Position numbers and translations under genes: made by a program | Notes under the pieces: generated by a model | The model's input: only the letters and a program-made list of their open reading frames with translations | Told to the model about the DNA's origin: nothing | Databases searched by the model: none | Source of the DNA: Streptomyces sp. WM6386 | GTDB lineage: Bacteria > Actinomycetota > Actinomycetes > Streptomycetales > Streptomycetaceae | Length of the DNA stretch: 64,000 nt | Assembly: GCF_000972385.1 (NCBI RefSeq) | Contig: NZ_JXTE01000031.1 | Coordinates: forward strand, 1-64,000 | Reading direction: 5' to 3' | Shown here: piece by piece, positions 1 through 9,147 of the stretch | How the letters are laid out: every line of letters starts with the position of its first letter | How positions within the stretch are numbered: position 1 is the stretch's first letter

Positions 1-130
1 TGCCGCCGGAGAAGAGGATCACCGGCCGCTCGAACTCGCCCGCCACCTCGCGGAAGATGTGCACGGCCTCGGATTCGAGAGCGTCCAGGTGGGAGAGGGT
101 GAATTTCTGCTCGGTGGTCACGGTGCTCAC
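1..130 (-). CDS. cysD: CysD, sulfate adenylyltransferase subunit 2 (N-terminal part, cut by window edge)
   Basis: Only the first 43 codons lie in the window. The translation starts [20 protein letters not shown] and goes on to a [11 protein letters not shown] segment, the pyrophosphatase-type loop at the head of CysD. With CysN, CysD makes adenosine 5'-phosphosulfate (APS) from sulfate and ATP in the cytoplasm. The GTG start at 130 overlaps the cysC stop by four bases (GTGA), so the two genes are translationally coupled, with cysC first. The gene continues beyond base 1. A second GTG at 121 is an alternative start. Confidence 0.88.
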   Translation of the reverse strand, partial: MSTVTTEQKFTLSHLDALESEAVHIFREVAGEFERPVILFSGG

Positions 131-678
131 ACCAGCCCCCGCTCCGCCAGCACCGCGTACACCGCGGCTGCCGACTCCCGTGGGGTCCGCGCCTGCGTCT
201 CCAGCACCAGCGCCGCGTCCACCGGCGGCTCGTACGGGTCGTCGACGCCGGTCAGCCCGGACAGCTCGCCAGCGGCCTGCCTGGCGTACAGGCCCTTGAC
301 GTCCCGCTCGGCGCACACCTCGACCGGAGTGGCGACATGCACCTCGATGTACGGCGTCCCGCTCGCCTCGTGCCGTTTGCGGACGGCCTCGCGGCTGTCG
401 GCGTAGGGCGCGATGACGGGGACGACGGACAGCACGCCGTTGCGGGCGAGGACCTCGGAGACCAGCCCGATGCGCTGCACGTTCGTGTGGCGGTCCTCGC
501 GGGAGAAGCCCAGGCCCGCGGAGAGGAAACGGCGTATCTCGTCGCCGTCGAGGACCTCCACCCGGTGTCCCTTGGCCTTCAGCCGCTCACCGAGGTGACG
601 GGCGATGGTCGTCTTGCCCGCGCTCGGCAGCCCCGTGAGCCAGACCGTGGCTCCCTGAGCCCTTGCCGTGGTGGTCAT
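127..678 (-). CDS. cysC: CysC, adenylylsulfate (APS) kinase
   Basis: This 183-residue protein is close to the usual APS kinase length. It has the P-loop GLPSAGKT at residues 16-23 and the downstream [17 protein letters not shown] and [12 protein letters not shown] blocks typical of CysC. It phosphorylates APS to PAPS with ATP in assimilatory sulfate reduction. I chose ATG 678 because GAGGA lies nine bases upstream; an in-frame TTG at 684 sits too close to that ribosome site. The gene is followed with a four-base overlap by cysD and appears to be first in its transcript, since the next upstream gene belongs to another pathway and a regulatory-looking gap precedes it. Confidence 0.93.
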   Translation of the reverse strand: MTTTARAQGATVWLTGLPSAGKTTIARHLGERLKAKGHRVEVLDGDEIRRFLSAGLGFSREDRHTNVQRIGLVSEVLARNGVLSVVPVIAPYADSREAVRKRHEASGTPYIEVHVATPVEVCAERDVKGLYARQAAGELSGLTGVDDPYEPPVDAALVLETQARTPRESAAAVYAVLAERGLV

Positions 679-711
679 GCGCAACAGTCCTCTTCCTTAC
701 CTTCGGGCGAC

Positions 712-772
712 CTGAGGGACCCTAGGTAAGAAACTTGAGAAGAGGGGCAGAGGACCCTGAGGGTTCCCTTAG
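712..772 (-). promoter_or_regulatory. two inverted repeats upstream of cysC
   Basis: The gap before cysC holds two copies of an imperfect palindrome: CTGAGGGACCCTAG at 712-725 and CTGAGGGTTCCCTTAG at 757-772. Their centres are about 46 bases apart. Both have the form CTRAGGG-N1-2-CCCTYAG. They lie 34-94 bases upstream of the cysC start, where an operator of a sulfur regulon would be expected. The binding protein is not known to me. Confidence 0.45.
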
Positions 773-793
773 CTACCTGTGTTGTGCGTGAGG

Positions 794-1606
794 TCACACC
801 CCGACGAAGCCGGCCCCCGCGTCGCGCAGCCGCCGGTGCAGCCCCCGGAACACCGCCGCCGAGCGGCTGCCCGGCCAGTCCTCGGGGAGCAGCCGGGCGG
901 GCAGGCCGGGATCGGCGTAGGGGAGGTGGCGCCAGGAGTCCAGGGCGCGGAGATAGTCGCGGTACGCCTCCTCGGGAGGTGTGTCCTCGCGCTGCTCCCA
1001 GTCACGCAGCACGCGCGCGTGGCGGTCGAGGAACTCCTCGTGCTCCTTGGCGATCGCGGCGAGATCCCACCAGCGGGCCACGGACTCGACGGTCGGGGCA
1101 TAGCCGAGGTGCTCACCGCGGAAGAAGTCGACGTACGGGTCCAGGCGGAGCCGCTGGAGCACGTGCCGGGCCTCCTCGTACAGCCGCGCGGGCGCGATCC
1201 AGACGCCCGGTGCCGCGGTGCCGAAGCCGAGACCGGCCAGCCGTGAGCGCAGCACGTGCCGCTTCTGCCGCTCCGACTCCGGGACGGAGAACACGGCGAG
1301 CACCCAGCCCTCGTCCTCGGGCGGTTCGACGGCGTAGATGCGCCGGTCGCCGTCCTCCATCAACTGGCGGGCGTCCGGCGACAGTTCGTACCCGGCCGCG
1401 CCCTGTACCGTGCGGGCCGGCACGAGCAGCCCGCGCCGTTTGAGTCTGGACACCGACGAACGTACGGAGGGGGCGTCCACGCCGACCGCGGCGAGCAGCC
1501 GGATGAGCTCGGCGACCGGTACCGGGCCGGGCACGAAGCGGCCGTAGGCGCCGTAGAGCGTGACGATGAGAGACCGTGGTGCATGCTGGTCGGACACGTT
1601 GATCAT
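794..1606 (-). CDS. PaaX-family transcriptional repressor
   Basis: The 270-residue protein has the PaaX layout: an N-terminal winged helix (about residues 10-75, ending VSRLKRRGLLV), a central segment with GWVLAVFSVPESERQKRHVLRSRL, and a C-terminal PaaX-type region (FRGEHLGYAPTVESVARWWDL, EEAYRDYLRALDSWRHLPYADPGLPARLLPEDWPG). PaaX proteins are repressors of aromatic-acid catabolism that respond to the CoA thioester. It lies 15 bases downstream of an AMP-forming CoA ligase on the same strand, so the ligase that could make its inducer and the repressor probably share a transcript. A candidate operator lies in the ligase promoter at 3270-3284. Confidence 0.9.
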   Translation of the reverse strand: MINVSDQHAPRSLIVTLYGAYGRFVPGPVPVAELIRLLAAVGVDAPSVRSSVSRLKRRGLLVPARTVQGAAGYELSPDARQLMEDGDRRIYAVEPPEDEGWVLAVFSVPESERQKRHVLRSRLAGLGFGTAAPGVWIAPARLYEEARHVLQRLRLDPYVDFFRGEHLGYAPTVESVARWWDLAAIAKEHEEFLDRHARVLRDWEQREDTPPEEAYRDYLRALDSWRHLPYADPGLPARLLPEDWPGSRSAAVFRGLHRRLRDAGAGFVGV

Positions 1607-1621
1607 CTTAGGTCGTCGGCA

Positions 1622-3214
1622 TCACTGCTGGTCACCCCTGGTGCGCAACCTGAACCTCTGGAGCTTGCCGGTCGCCGTGCGGGGCAGCGCCTCCAGGAAG
1701 ACGATCTCGCGCGGACACTTGTACGGCGCCAACTCCGCCTTCACGAACGCGCGCAACGCCTCGGCGTCCCGCTCGGCGCCCTCCTTGACCACGGCGTACG
1801 CCACCACGACCTGCCCCCGCGCCTCGTCCGCCCGCCCCACGACCGCGGCCTCCACGACGTCGGGGTGGCGCAGCAGCGCGTCCTCGACCTCGGGGCCCGC
1901 GATGTTGTACCCGGCCGAGATGATCATGTCGTCCGCGCGGGCGACATAGCGGAAGTAGCCGTCGCTCTCACGGACGTACGTGTCCCCGGTGATGTTCCAG
2001 CCGCCGCGCACGTACTCGCGTTGCCGCGGATCGGCGAGATAGCGGCAGCCGACGGGTCCGCGCACGGCGAGCAGCCCGGGCTCCCCGTCGGGCCTGTCGC
2101 GGCCCTCCTCGTCGACCACGCGCGCGTGCCAGCCCGGTACCGGCACCCCGGTGGTCCCCGGCCTGATGTGCTCGTCGGCGGCAGAGATGAAGATGTGCAG
2201 CAGCTCGGTCGCGCCGATGCCGTTGATGATCCGCAGCCCGGTCCGCTCCTGCCAGGCCTGCCAGGTGGCCGCGGGAAGGTTCTCGCCGGCGGAGACACAG
2301 CGGCGCAGGGAGGCGACGTCGTACGCGTCCAGTTCGTCGAGCATGGCGCGGTAGGCGGTCGGCGCGGTGAACACGACGGAGACCCGGTGTTCGGCGATCG
2401 CGGGCAACAGCTGCTTGGGACCGGCCTGTTCGAGCAGGAGCGCGCTGGCGCCGGCCCGCATGGGGAAGACGACGAGCCCGCCGAGGCCGAAGGTGAACCC
2501 GAGCGGGGGACTGCCGGCGAAGACGTCATCCGCCTGTGGGCGCAGTACATGCCGCGAGAAGGTGTCGGCTGTCGCGAGCACATCCCGGTGGAAGTGCATG
2601 CACCCCTTGGGGCGCCCGGTGGTGCCGGAGGTGAAGGCGATCAGCGCCACGTCGTCGGCGGCGGTCTGCACGGCGGGGTACGGGGTGTCCGGCGCCGTCC
2701 GGTTGAGCAGGTCGTCGGGCGCGTCACCGCCGTAGGCCGTGATCCTGAGCCCCGGTATCTCGGCCTTCGCGAGGTCGTCGACCGCCCGGATGTCGCACAG
2801 TGCGTGTCTGACCTGCGCGATCTCGCACATCGTGGCCAGCTCGTGCGGCCGCTGCTGTGCCAGCACCGTCACCGCGACGGCGCCCGCCTTCAGGACCGCC
2901 AGCCAGCAGGCCGCGAGCCAGGGTGAGGTCGGCCCGCGCAGGAGCACGCGATTGCCGGGTACGACGCCGAGGTCCCCGGTGAGGAGATGCGCGAGCCGGT
3001 CGACGCGGGCGCGCAGGGTCCCGTATGTCCAGGTGTCCCCGGTGGGGGTGTGGAACACCGGCTTGTCGTCGGGCGGGCCGGTCAGCAGCTCGGCGGCACA
3101 GTTCAGCCGATCGGGGTACCGCAGCTCCGGCAGATCGAAATGGAGTTCGGGCCACTGTTCCGGGGGCGGGAGATGGTCGCGCGCGAAGGTGTCGACGTGC
3201 GCCGAGAGGTTCAT
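1622..3214 (-). CDS. AMP-forming acyl/aryl-CoA ligase (2-aminobenzoate/benzoate-CoA ligase-like)
   Basis: This 530-residue enzyme of the ANL superfamily has the AMP-binding loop FTSGTTGRPKGCMHFHRD, the A5-type INGIGATELLHIF block, WNITGDTYV, and the C-terminal DDMIISAGYNIAGPEVEDAL and PRTATGKLQRF (catalytic Lys) motifs. The short GATELLHIF and SAGYNIAGPEVE versions resemble the 2-aminobenzoate/benzoate-CoA ligase branch rather than long-chain fatty acyl ligases; the substrate is not certain. I chose ATG 3214 because an AGGGGG ribosome site precedes it; the longer upstream reading would run through the promoter. It is divergent from the acyl-CoA dehydrogenase and is followed by the PaaX gene. 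Confidence 0.85.
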   Translation of the reverse strand: MNLSAHVDTFARDHLPPPEQWPELHFDLPELRYPDRLNCAAELLTGPPDDKPVFHTPTGDTWTYGTLRARVDRLAHLLTGDLGVVPGNRVLLRGPTSPWLAACWLAVLKAGAVAVTVLAQQRPHELATMCEIAQVRHALCDIRAVDDLAKAEIPGLRITAYGGDAPDDLLNRTAPDTPYPAVQTAADDVALIAFTSGTTGRPKGCMHFHRDVLATADTFSRHVLRPQADDVFAGSPPLGFTFGLGGLVVFPMRAGASALLLEQAGPKQLLPAIAEHRVSVVFTAPTAYRAMLDELDAYDVASLRRCVSAGENLPAATWQAWQERTGLRIINGIGATELLHIFISAADEHIRPGTTGVPVPGWHARVVDEEGRDRPDGEPGLLAVRGPVGCRYLADPRQREYVRGGWNITGDTYVRESDGYFRYVARADDMIISAGYNIAGPEVEDALLRHPDVVEAAVVGRADEARGQVVVAYAVVKEGAERDAEALRAFVKAELAPYKCPREIVFLEALPRTATGKLQRFRLRTRGDQQ

Positions 3215-3263
3215 GGCGGTTCGCCCCCTGCCTTGTGGGCGTGGTGAGTGGGCTCGCGCAATG

Positions 3264-3291
3264 AGCGTATCGTCTTGGTGACGACAGTCAA
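3264..3291 (-). promoter_or_regulatory. promoter of the CoA ligase with operator in the spacer
   Basis: On the minus strand a -35 TTGACT (3286-3291) and a -10 TACGCT (3264-3269) are separated by 16 bases. The inverted repeat TCGTC-TTGGT-GACGA (3270-3284) fills that spacer. This is a classic repressor position, and the downstream PaaX-type protein is the obvious candidate. The same gap must also carry the promoter for the divergent acyl-CoA dehydrogenase. Confidence 0.5.
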
Positions 3292-3338
3292 TAGGACGCG
3301 ATATCGTCGAAGGGTCCAGTGGAGAGAGGGGACCGGCA

Positions 3339-4622
3339 ATGCCCGCATTCTCGCTCGATCCGGTACAAACCGCCTGGTGTGCGGAGCTGCGTGCCATGGC
3401 CGCGGAGCGGCTGCGCCCGCTGGCGGAGAAGGGCGAGCCGGGGCACGTGAACCGGCCGCTGATCGCCGAACTCGGTCAACTGGGCCTGTTGCGGCGGCTG
3501 TTCACCTCCGGGGCGCTCGACCTGTGTCTGATGCGGGAGTCCCTCGCCCACGCCTGCACCGAGGCGGAGACCGCGCTCGCTCTCCAGGGGCTGGGGGCCC
3601 ACCCCGTGCACGCATACGGGACACCTGCGCAGCGAGAGCGCTGGCTCCCCCCGGTGAGCGAGGGCCGCGCAGTGGCCGCATTCGCGCTGAGCGAGCCGAG
3701 CGCCGGGTCGGACGCGGCGGCACTGACGCTGCGAGCGGAGCGGGCCGGGGCGCCTGGCGACGGGCCGGGCAGGGGCGCTCCTGGTGGCGACGGGCGGCGC
3801 GTGGATGCTTCCCATGGGGAGCCGATCGCGGATGGTCCCGGCGTCGAGGCTGCTGTCGGTGTCGAGCCGGAAGGCGGAGCGCTCGGCGCCGAGTCCGACG
3901 GTTCCTCCCGCTGGCGTCTCAGCGGTGAGAAGTGCTGGATCTCCAACGCGCCCGAGGCCGACTTCTACACCGTCTTCGCCCGCACCACCCCCGGTGCCGG
4001 AGCACGCGGGGTGACCGCCTTCCTCGTCCCCGCCGACCGTCCCGGACTCACCGGCACCGCCCTCGACATGCTCTCCCCGCACCCCATCGGCGCCCTCGGC
4101 TTCGACGCCGTGCCCGTGACCGCCGACGACGTCCTCGGCGAGCCCGACCGCGGTTTCCGGGTGGCGATGGGCACCCTCAACCTCTTCCGCCCCAGCGTCG
4201 GCGCCTTCGCGGTCGGCATGGCCCAGGCGGCCCTGGACGCCACCCTCGCCCACACCGCGCAACGGGACGCGTTCGGCGGCAAGTTGAAGGACCTCCAGAC
4301 GGTCGCCCACCGGGTCGCCGAGCTCGCCCTGCGCACCGACGCGGCCCGCCTCATGGTGTACGCGGCGGCGACGGCGTACGACGAGGACGCCCCCGACGTC
4401 CCCAAGCGCGCCGCGATGGCGAAGCTGCTCGCCACCGAGACCGCGCAGTACGTCGTCGACGCCGCCGTCCAACTGCACGGCGCCCGCGCCCTGCAACGCG
4501 GCCACCTCCTCGAACACCTCTACCGCGAGGTGCGCGCCCCACGCATCTACGAGGGGGCGAGCGAGGTCCAACGCGGCATCATCGCCAAGGAGTTGTACGC
4601 GGAGACGGAGGCGCACCGGTGA
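3339..4622 (+). CDS. acyl-CoA dehydrogenase with an unusual internal insertion
   Basis: The 427-residue flavoenzyme shows the family signatures FALSEPSAGSDAAALTLRA (residues about 115-133), LSGEKCWISNAPEADF, and the C-terminal IYEGASEVQRGIIAKEL with the likely catalytic Glu405. These enzymes oxidise acyl-CoA to 2-enoyl-CoA and pass electrons to an electron-transfer flavoprotein. Between the SEPSAGSDAAA and GEKCWISN strands, where the family usually has about 12 residues, this protein has some 55 residues (about 133-188) rich in Gly, Pro, Glu and Asp. A GGAGAGAGGGG ribosome site precedes ATG 3339. The next gene overlaps its stop by four bases. Context suggests a shared aromatic or branched acyl-CoA pathway with the divergent ligase. 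Confidence 0.88.
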   Translation: MPAFSLDPVQTAWCAELRAMAAERLRPLAEKGEPGHVNRPLIAELGQLGLLRRLFTSGALDLCLMRESLAHACTEAETALALQGLGAHPVHAYGTPAQRERWLPPVSEGRAVAAFALSEPSAGSDAAALTLRAERAGAPGDGPGRGAPGGDGRRVDASHGEPIADGPGVEAAVGVEPEGGALGAESDGSSRWRLSGEKCWISNAPEADFYTVFARTTPGAGARGVTAFLVPADRPGLTGTALDMLSPHPIGALGFDAVPVTADDVLGEPDRGFRVAMGTLNLFRPSVGAFAVGMAQAALDATLAHTAQRDAFGGKLKDLQTVAHRVAELALRTDAARLMVYAAATAYDEDAPDVPKRAAMAKLLATETAQYVVDAAVQLHGARALQRGHLLEHLYREVRAPRIYEGASEVQRGIIAKELYAETEAHR

Positions 4623-5017
4623 GCACCGAGCGCGTGAACCCGCCCCACCTCTCCCCGCCCGCCGGGTTCTCCCACGCCGTTGTCGCCACCGGCACCCGCG
4701 TGGTCTTCCTGGCCGGCCAGACCGCCCTCGACACCGACGGGAAGGTCGTGGGGGAGGGGCTCGTGGAGCAGTTCGAGAGGGCGCTCACCAATCTGCTGGG
4801 AGCGTTGACAGCGGCCGGCGGCACCCCCGCCGACCTCGCCCGCGTCACCGTCTACGCCACGGATGTCGCCGACTACCGCGCCCGAGCCGCTGAACTCGGG
4901 GGTATTTGGCGGAGGCTGGCGGGCCGGAACTTCCCCGCGATGGCCGTCGTCCAGGTCGTACGCCTGTGGGACGAGGAGGCGCTGGTTGAACTGGACGGCT
5001 TCGCGGTCCTGCCCTGA
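4619..5017 (+). CDS. RidA/YjgF-family protein lacking the canonical arginine
   Basis: This 132-residue protein has the Rid fold signatures HAVVATGTRVVFLAGQTALDTDG, VEQFERALTNLLGALTAAGG and LARVTVYATD. In RidA proper the segment PARSCV carries the arginine needed for hydrolysis of 2-aminoacrylate-type imines; here the aligned segment reads FPAMAVVQV, so that arginine is absent. It is therefore likely a member of an Arg-less Rid subgroup rather than a housekeeping imine deaminase. GTG 4619 overlaps the dehydrogenase stop (GTGA), so it is coupled to that gene and probably acts in the same catabolic pathway. Confidence 0.85.
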   Translation: MSTERVNPPHLSPPAGFSHAVVATGTRVVFLAGQTALDTDGKVVGEGLVEQFERALTNLLGALTAAGGTPADLARVTVYATDVADYRARAAELGGIWRRLAGRNFPAMAVVQVVRLWDEEALVELDGFAVLP

Positions 5018-5027
5018 ATCCCGGGAA

Positions 5028-5210
5028 TCAGGCCGCCATGGCCAGTCGCTCGACCGGCCCCACGGCACTGCCGTCCGGCCGCAGCTCACCGGTGTCGTCG
5101 AAGACGATCGCCCCGTCGCACAACAGGCTCCACCCCTGCTCGGGATGGGCGGCCACGACGTGCGAAGCGGCGGTGTCGGAGGAAGGGCACGAAGGCTGGT
5201 GGGAACACAT
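5028..5210 (-). CDS. DUF5999 family small protein
   Basis: The 60-residue product starts MCSHQPSCPSSD and contains HVVAAHPEQGWSLLCDG and FDDTGELRPDG, the pattern I associate with the actinobacterial DUF5999 family. The short N-terminal Cys/His cluster (C2, H4, C8) could bind a metal, but this is inference. GGAGGT lies seven bases before ATG 5210, which fixes the start; longer upstream reading has no ribosome site. Function unknown. It is convergent with the RidA-like gene, ten bases apart. Confidence 0.8.
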   Translation of the reverse strand: MCSHQPSCPSSDTAASHVVAAHPEQGWSLLCDGAIVFDDTGELRPDGSAVGPVERLAMAA

Positions 5211-5375
5211 GGCGCACCTCCACATCGGAGGACGATCCGTACGGATCGTCCGTATGGATAGACCATGCTCCCGCCGAGAACGCATCGGAACGGCCGGACG
5301 CCAACCGTGACAACACGCGGACAACACCAGGACCGATCCACGAAGACCGCTGCGGACTCGCCACCGAAGGAGTGA

Positions 5376-6090
<715 letters not shown>

Positions 6091-6643
6091 GACCCGATCT
6101 GGCCGAAACACGGCATCCGCATCCTGCCCGGCCCGTCCTCGATGTGGTTCGACGCCACCGGCAAGCGGTTCTCCAGCCCCGACATCCCCGGCTACGACAC
6201 CCTCCACACCCTCAAGTCGATCACCGACACCGGCTACGACTACTCGTGGTTCGTCACCACGCAGAAGATCATCGCGAAGGAGTTCGCGCTGTCGGGCTCG
6301 GAGCAGAACCCCGACCTGATTCCGCAACGCCCTCAACTACCCCGGGGACACGCTGAGTCGTACGGCGGCGATCCACAAGATCACGGATTCGGGCGCCGGT
6401 CCGCTGATCGCCGTACGCCTCAACATCCTCACCCGCAAGACCCTCGGGGGCCTCCAGACAGACCTCTCCGGCCGCGTCCTCCACCAGTCCGGTAACCCCA
6501 TACCGGGCCTGTACGCGGCCGGAGAGGTCGCCGGTTTCGGCGGCGGCGGAGTCCACGGCTACCGCTCCCTGGAGGGCACCTTCCTCGGCGGCTGCCTCTT
6601 CTCGGGCAGGCAGGCGGGGAAGGCGGCGGCCGCGGCGCTCTGA
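6091..6643 (+). pseudogene. remnant of an FAD-binding dehydrogenase (KstD-like), internally deleted and frameshifted
   Basis: Two pieces of one protein can be read. From 6091 the frame gives DPIWPKHGIRILPGPSSMWF, then DTLHTLKSITDTGYDYSWFV and KEFALSGSEQNPDL. A second frame from about 6320 gives FRNALNYPGDTLSRTAAIHK, GPLIAVRLNILTRKTLGGLQ, IPGLYAAGEVAGFGGGGVHG and LEGTFLGGCLFSGRQAGKAA before TGA 6643. These are the middle and C-terminal parts of the FAD-binding dehydrogenase family related to 3-ketosteroid dehydrogenases. The FAD-binding N-terminus and a central stretch are missing and the frame shifts near 6320, so no product is expected. Confidence 0.82.
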
Positions 6644-6730
6644 GTCCCGGACGCGAGAACGGCCCCGCTCGCGGGGCTGTTCCGGGGTGCCGTCGGCCTG
6701 CCGGCCTTCAGGGCTTGTGCGACCCGGGAA

Positions 6731-8197
6731 TCAAGCGCCCTGTGCTCCCCGGCCCGCCAACTGCGCTTCTCGGGGGAGGCCTTTCGCGGTCAGGTTCCAG
6801 GCCGCGACGGCGAACTCGCTGCGTCCTGCCCCTGTCGTACGGGCCTGCAGCCGCCACGGTCCGTCGGTGGACGGGTAGAACCTCAGAGTGAGGACCTGCT
6901 CGTCGGCCAGGTAGACCTCGGCGATCGAGCGGTCCACGATCACGCGGAGCTCGACGGGGGCGTGGGGGCGTGCCGCGGCCGGGCACGGCGCGGTGTACGC
7001 CCCTCCCCGTGCCCGCGGGTCCTGTGAGGCGTGGGTGCGGTCGACGACGAGGCGGCCCGCCGTGGGGTCGAGGCCGATGTCGAGGTACTCGGAGCCATCG
7101 GCCGAGGTGGTCAGGCGCAGCCCGCTCGTACCGGTGGTGTCCGGGACGAGGGCGGCGGTGAGGTCGAAGGTGTGGCCGACCTCGCCGAGTTCGGCCGGTT
7201 CGGTCCGTGTGACGTGCCCGGTCCCGTGCAGGACACGCGGGCCGCGCAGCGCCAGCAGCTCGCGGGCGGGGTGCTGGGCGACCGTGCCGTCGGCGGCGAG
7301 GCTGACCTCTCGGGGGAGTGTGAGGACGCCTGCCCAGCCCGCTTCGTGCGCCCAGGTGTCGTCCCGGGCTTCCCAGGCCCATCCCCACATCAGCCAGCGG
7401 TCGTCTCCGGGGGCCTTCAGCAGGGCGGGGGCGTAGAAGTCGGGACCGTGGTCCAGCGGGGCGGGGGCCGTGGCCGCTTCGAACCGGCCGTCCCTCTCCC
7501 GGCCGGTGACCACGCTGGTGTGGCTGGGGCCGCCCTTGGGGGTCCAGTCGCTGAGGATCAGGACGCTTCGGTCGCCGAAGGTGGCGTACTGGGGGCATTC
7601 CCAGCCGATCGGGCCCGTGCCGGCGGCGGCCTCGCTGGTGTGGAAGGGGCCGCGGTAGGTCCAGTGCTCCAGGTCGTCGGACTCGTACAGCAGCGTGGCG
7701 GCGCGGCCGTCGTCGAGGGCGGAGCCGACCAGCATCCGCCAGCGCTCGTCCTGCCGCCAGACGTAGGGGTCCCGGTACATGGTGGTGCCGGCCGGTGGTT
7801 CGGGGATGAGCAGGTGGGGGCGCTTGGTCCAGGTGCGGCCGTTGTCGTGTGACTCGGCCGTGGTGACCGGTTGCCACCAGCGGTCGGTGCGGTGGGCGGA
7901 GTAGAAGGCCACCATGCGGCCGTCGACGGAGACGGCGTTGCCCGAGAAACAGCCGTCGGCGTCGTGGCCGCCGGGCGTGGGGGCGAGAGCGACGGGGAGG
8001 GACTCCCAGGTGAGCAGGTCGGGGCTCCGGTAGTGGCCCCAGTGCATGTTCGCGTGCTGGGGGCCGTGCGGGTTGTACTGGAAGAACACGTGGTAGTGGC
8101 CGTCGTGGAAGACCAGACCATTGGGGTCGTTGATCCAGTTGCGTGGCGGCCGCAGATGGACCGCGGGCAGATGGGGGTCGGCGGGCGACGTGGACAC
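6731..8197 (-). CDS. GH32 beta-fructosidase, cytoplasmic
   Basis: The 488-residue protein has no signal peptide. It carries the three GH32 signatures in full: NWINDPNG with nucleophile Asp24, MYRDPYVW with Asp143, and GWECPQYATF with acid/base Glu200, followed by a C-terminal beta-sandwich. It should release fructose from sucrose or short fructo-oligosaccharides inside the cell. It is last in the order LacI, binding protein, two permeases, GH32, all on the minus strand, which implies hydrolysis of oligosaccharides taken up by that importer. The gap to the permease gene is 76 bases. Confidence 0.92.
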   Translation of the reverse strand: MSTSPADPHLPAVHLRPPRNWINDPNGLVFHDGHYHVFFQYNPHGPQHANMHWGHYRSPDLLTWESLPVALAPTPGGHDADGCFSGNAVSVDGRMVAFYSAHRTDRWWQPVTTAESHDNGRTWTKRPHLLIPEPPAGTTMYRDPYVWRQDERWRMLVGSALDDGRAATLLYESDDLEHWTYRGPFHTSEAAAGTGPIGWECPQYATFGDRSVLILSDWTPKGGPSHTSVVTGRERDGRFEAATAPAPLDHGPDFYAPALLKAPGDDRWLMWGWAWEARDDTWAHEAGWAGVLTLPREVSLAADGTVAQHPARELLALRGPRVLHGTGHVTRTEPAELGEVGHTFDLTAALVPDTTGTSGLRLTTSADGSEYLDIGLDPTAGRLVVDRTHASQDPRARGGAYTAPCPAAARPHAPVELRVIVDRSIAEVYLADEQVLTLRFYPSTDGPWRLQARTTGAGRSEFAVAAWNLTAKGLPREAQLAGRGAQGA

Positions 8198-8273
8198 ACG
8201 GGGCCTTTCTCAGGGCATGCGAAGCACACGGAAGTCATGAGGACGCGGCGGAACCGACAGCGCGGTGCGGGGG

Positions 8274-9146
8274 TCAGCCCTTGACGCCGGTGGAGGCGAT
8301 GCTGTTGACGAAGGACCGCTGGAACGCCACGAACAGGGCGAGGATCGGCACGGTGATCATGGAGGAATACGCCATGATCTGGCCCCAGCCCACGTTCAGC
8401 TGGAAGAAGTAGGAGATGCCGACCATCACCGGTCGCAGTTCCTCGCTCTGTACGACCATCAGCGGCCACAGGTAGGAGTTCCAGGCGGGCAGGAAGGTGA
8501 GGATGGCGACGGTGGCGACGGCCGGACCGGACAGCGGCATCACGATGCGGCGGTAGATGCTGAACCAGCCGGCACCGTCCATGATCGCCGCCTCGTCGAG
8601 TTCCTTGGGGATGCTCTGGAAGAACTGGTGGAAGAAGAAGATCGAGAAGGCGTTGGCGGCGAACGGCAGGATCTGCACCTGGTAGGTGTCCATCCAGCCG
8701 GTGGTCCACTCCAGCTGGAAGCCGTTCACGCGGAGCAGCGGCAGCTGGTTGACCCACCACACCAGCGGCAGCGCGAAGGTCTCGAACGGCACGATGAGGG
8801 TGGCGATGATGGTGGTCAGGACGAGCTTGCGGCCCGGCCACCGCATGCGGGAGAGCGCGAAGGCGGCCAGGCTGTTGATGATGACGCCGAGCACCACGGT
8901 GATCGACGAGATCAGCACGGAGTTCAGCAGGAAACGTGCCGCGGGGACCCGGTCGAACATGCCGGTGTAGTTGTCCAGCGACAGGGCTCCGACCGGCAGG
9001 AAAGCGCTCGGCGAGTCCAGGTCGCCGAAGATCTGGTCGTCCGTCTTGAACGACGAGACCAGCATGAAGACGAGCGGGAGCGCGAAGACCAGGGCCAGGA
9101 CGATGCGGCCGGCATGGCCGCCGAGCCGCTTGAGGAGGGAGGTCAT
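8274..9146 (-). CDS. ABC sugar permease, MalG type
   Basis: The 290-residue inner-membrane protein has six predicted helices and the EAA loop PKELDEAAIMDGAGWFSIYRRIVMPL that contacts the ATPase. It is the second membrane subunit of a CUT1-class importer. The start lies one base after the stop of the MalF-type gene. No ATPase gene is in this cluster; such systems in Streptomyces commonly borrow the shared ATPase MsiK. Confidence 0.92.
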   Translation of the reverse strand: MTSLLKRLGGHAGRIVLALVFALPLVFMLVSSFKTDDQIFGDLDSPSAFLPVGALSLDNYTGMFDRVPAARFLLNSVLISSITVVLGVIINSLAAFALSRMRWPGRKLVLTTIIATLIVPFETFALPLVWWVNQLPLLRVNGFQLEWTTGWMDTYQVQILPFAANAFSIFFFHQFFQSIPKELDEAAIMDGAGWFSIYRRIVMPLSGPAVATVAILTFLPAWNSYLWPLMVVQSEELRPVMVGISYFFQLNVGWGQIMAYSSMITVPILALFVAFQRSFVNSIASTGVKG

Positions 9147-9147
9147 G

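Noticed and set aside
1256..2926. Long plus-strand reading frame of 556 codons
   Set aside because: It is antisense to the PaaX and CoA-ligase genes, whose family motifs are unambiguous; long shadow frames are normal at this GC content.
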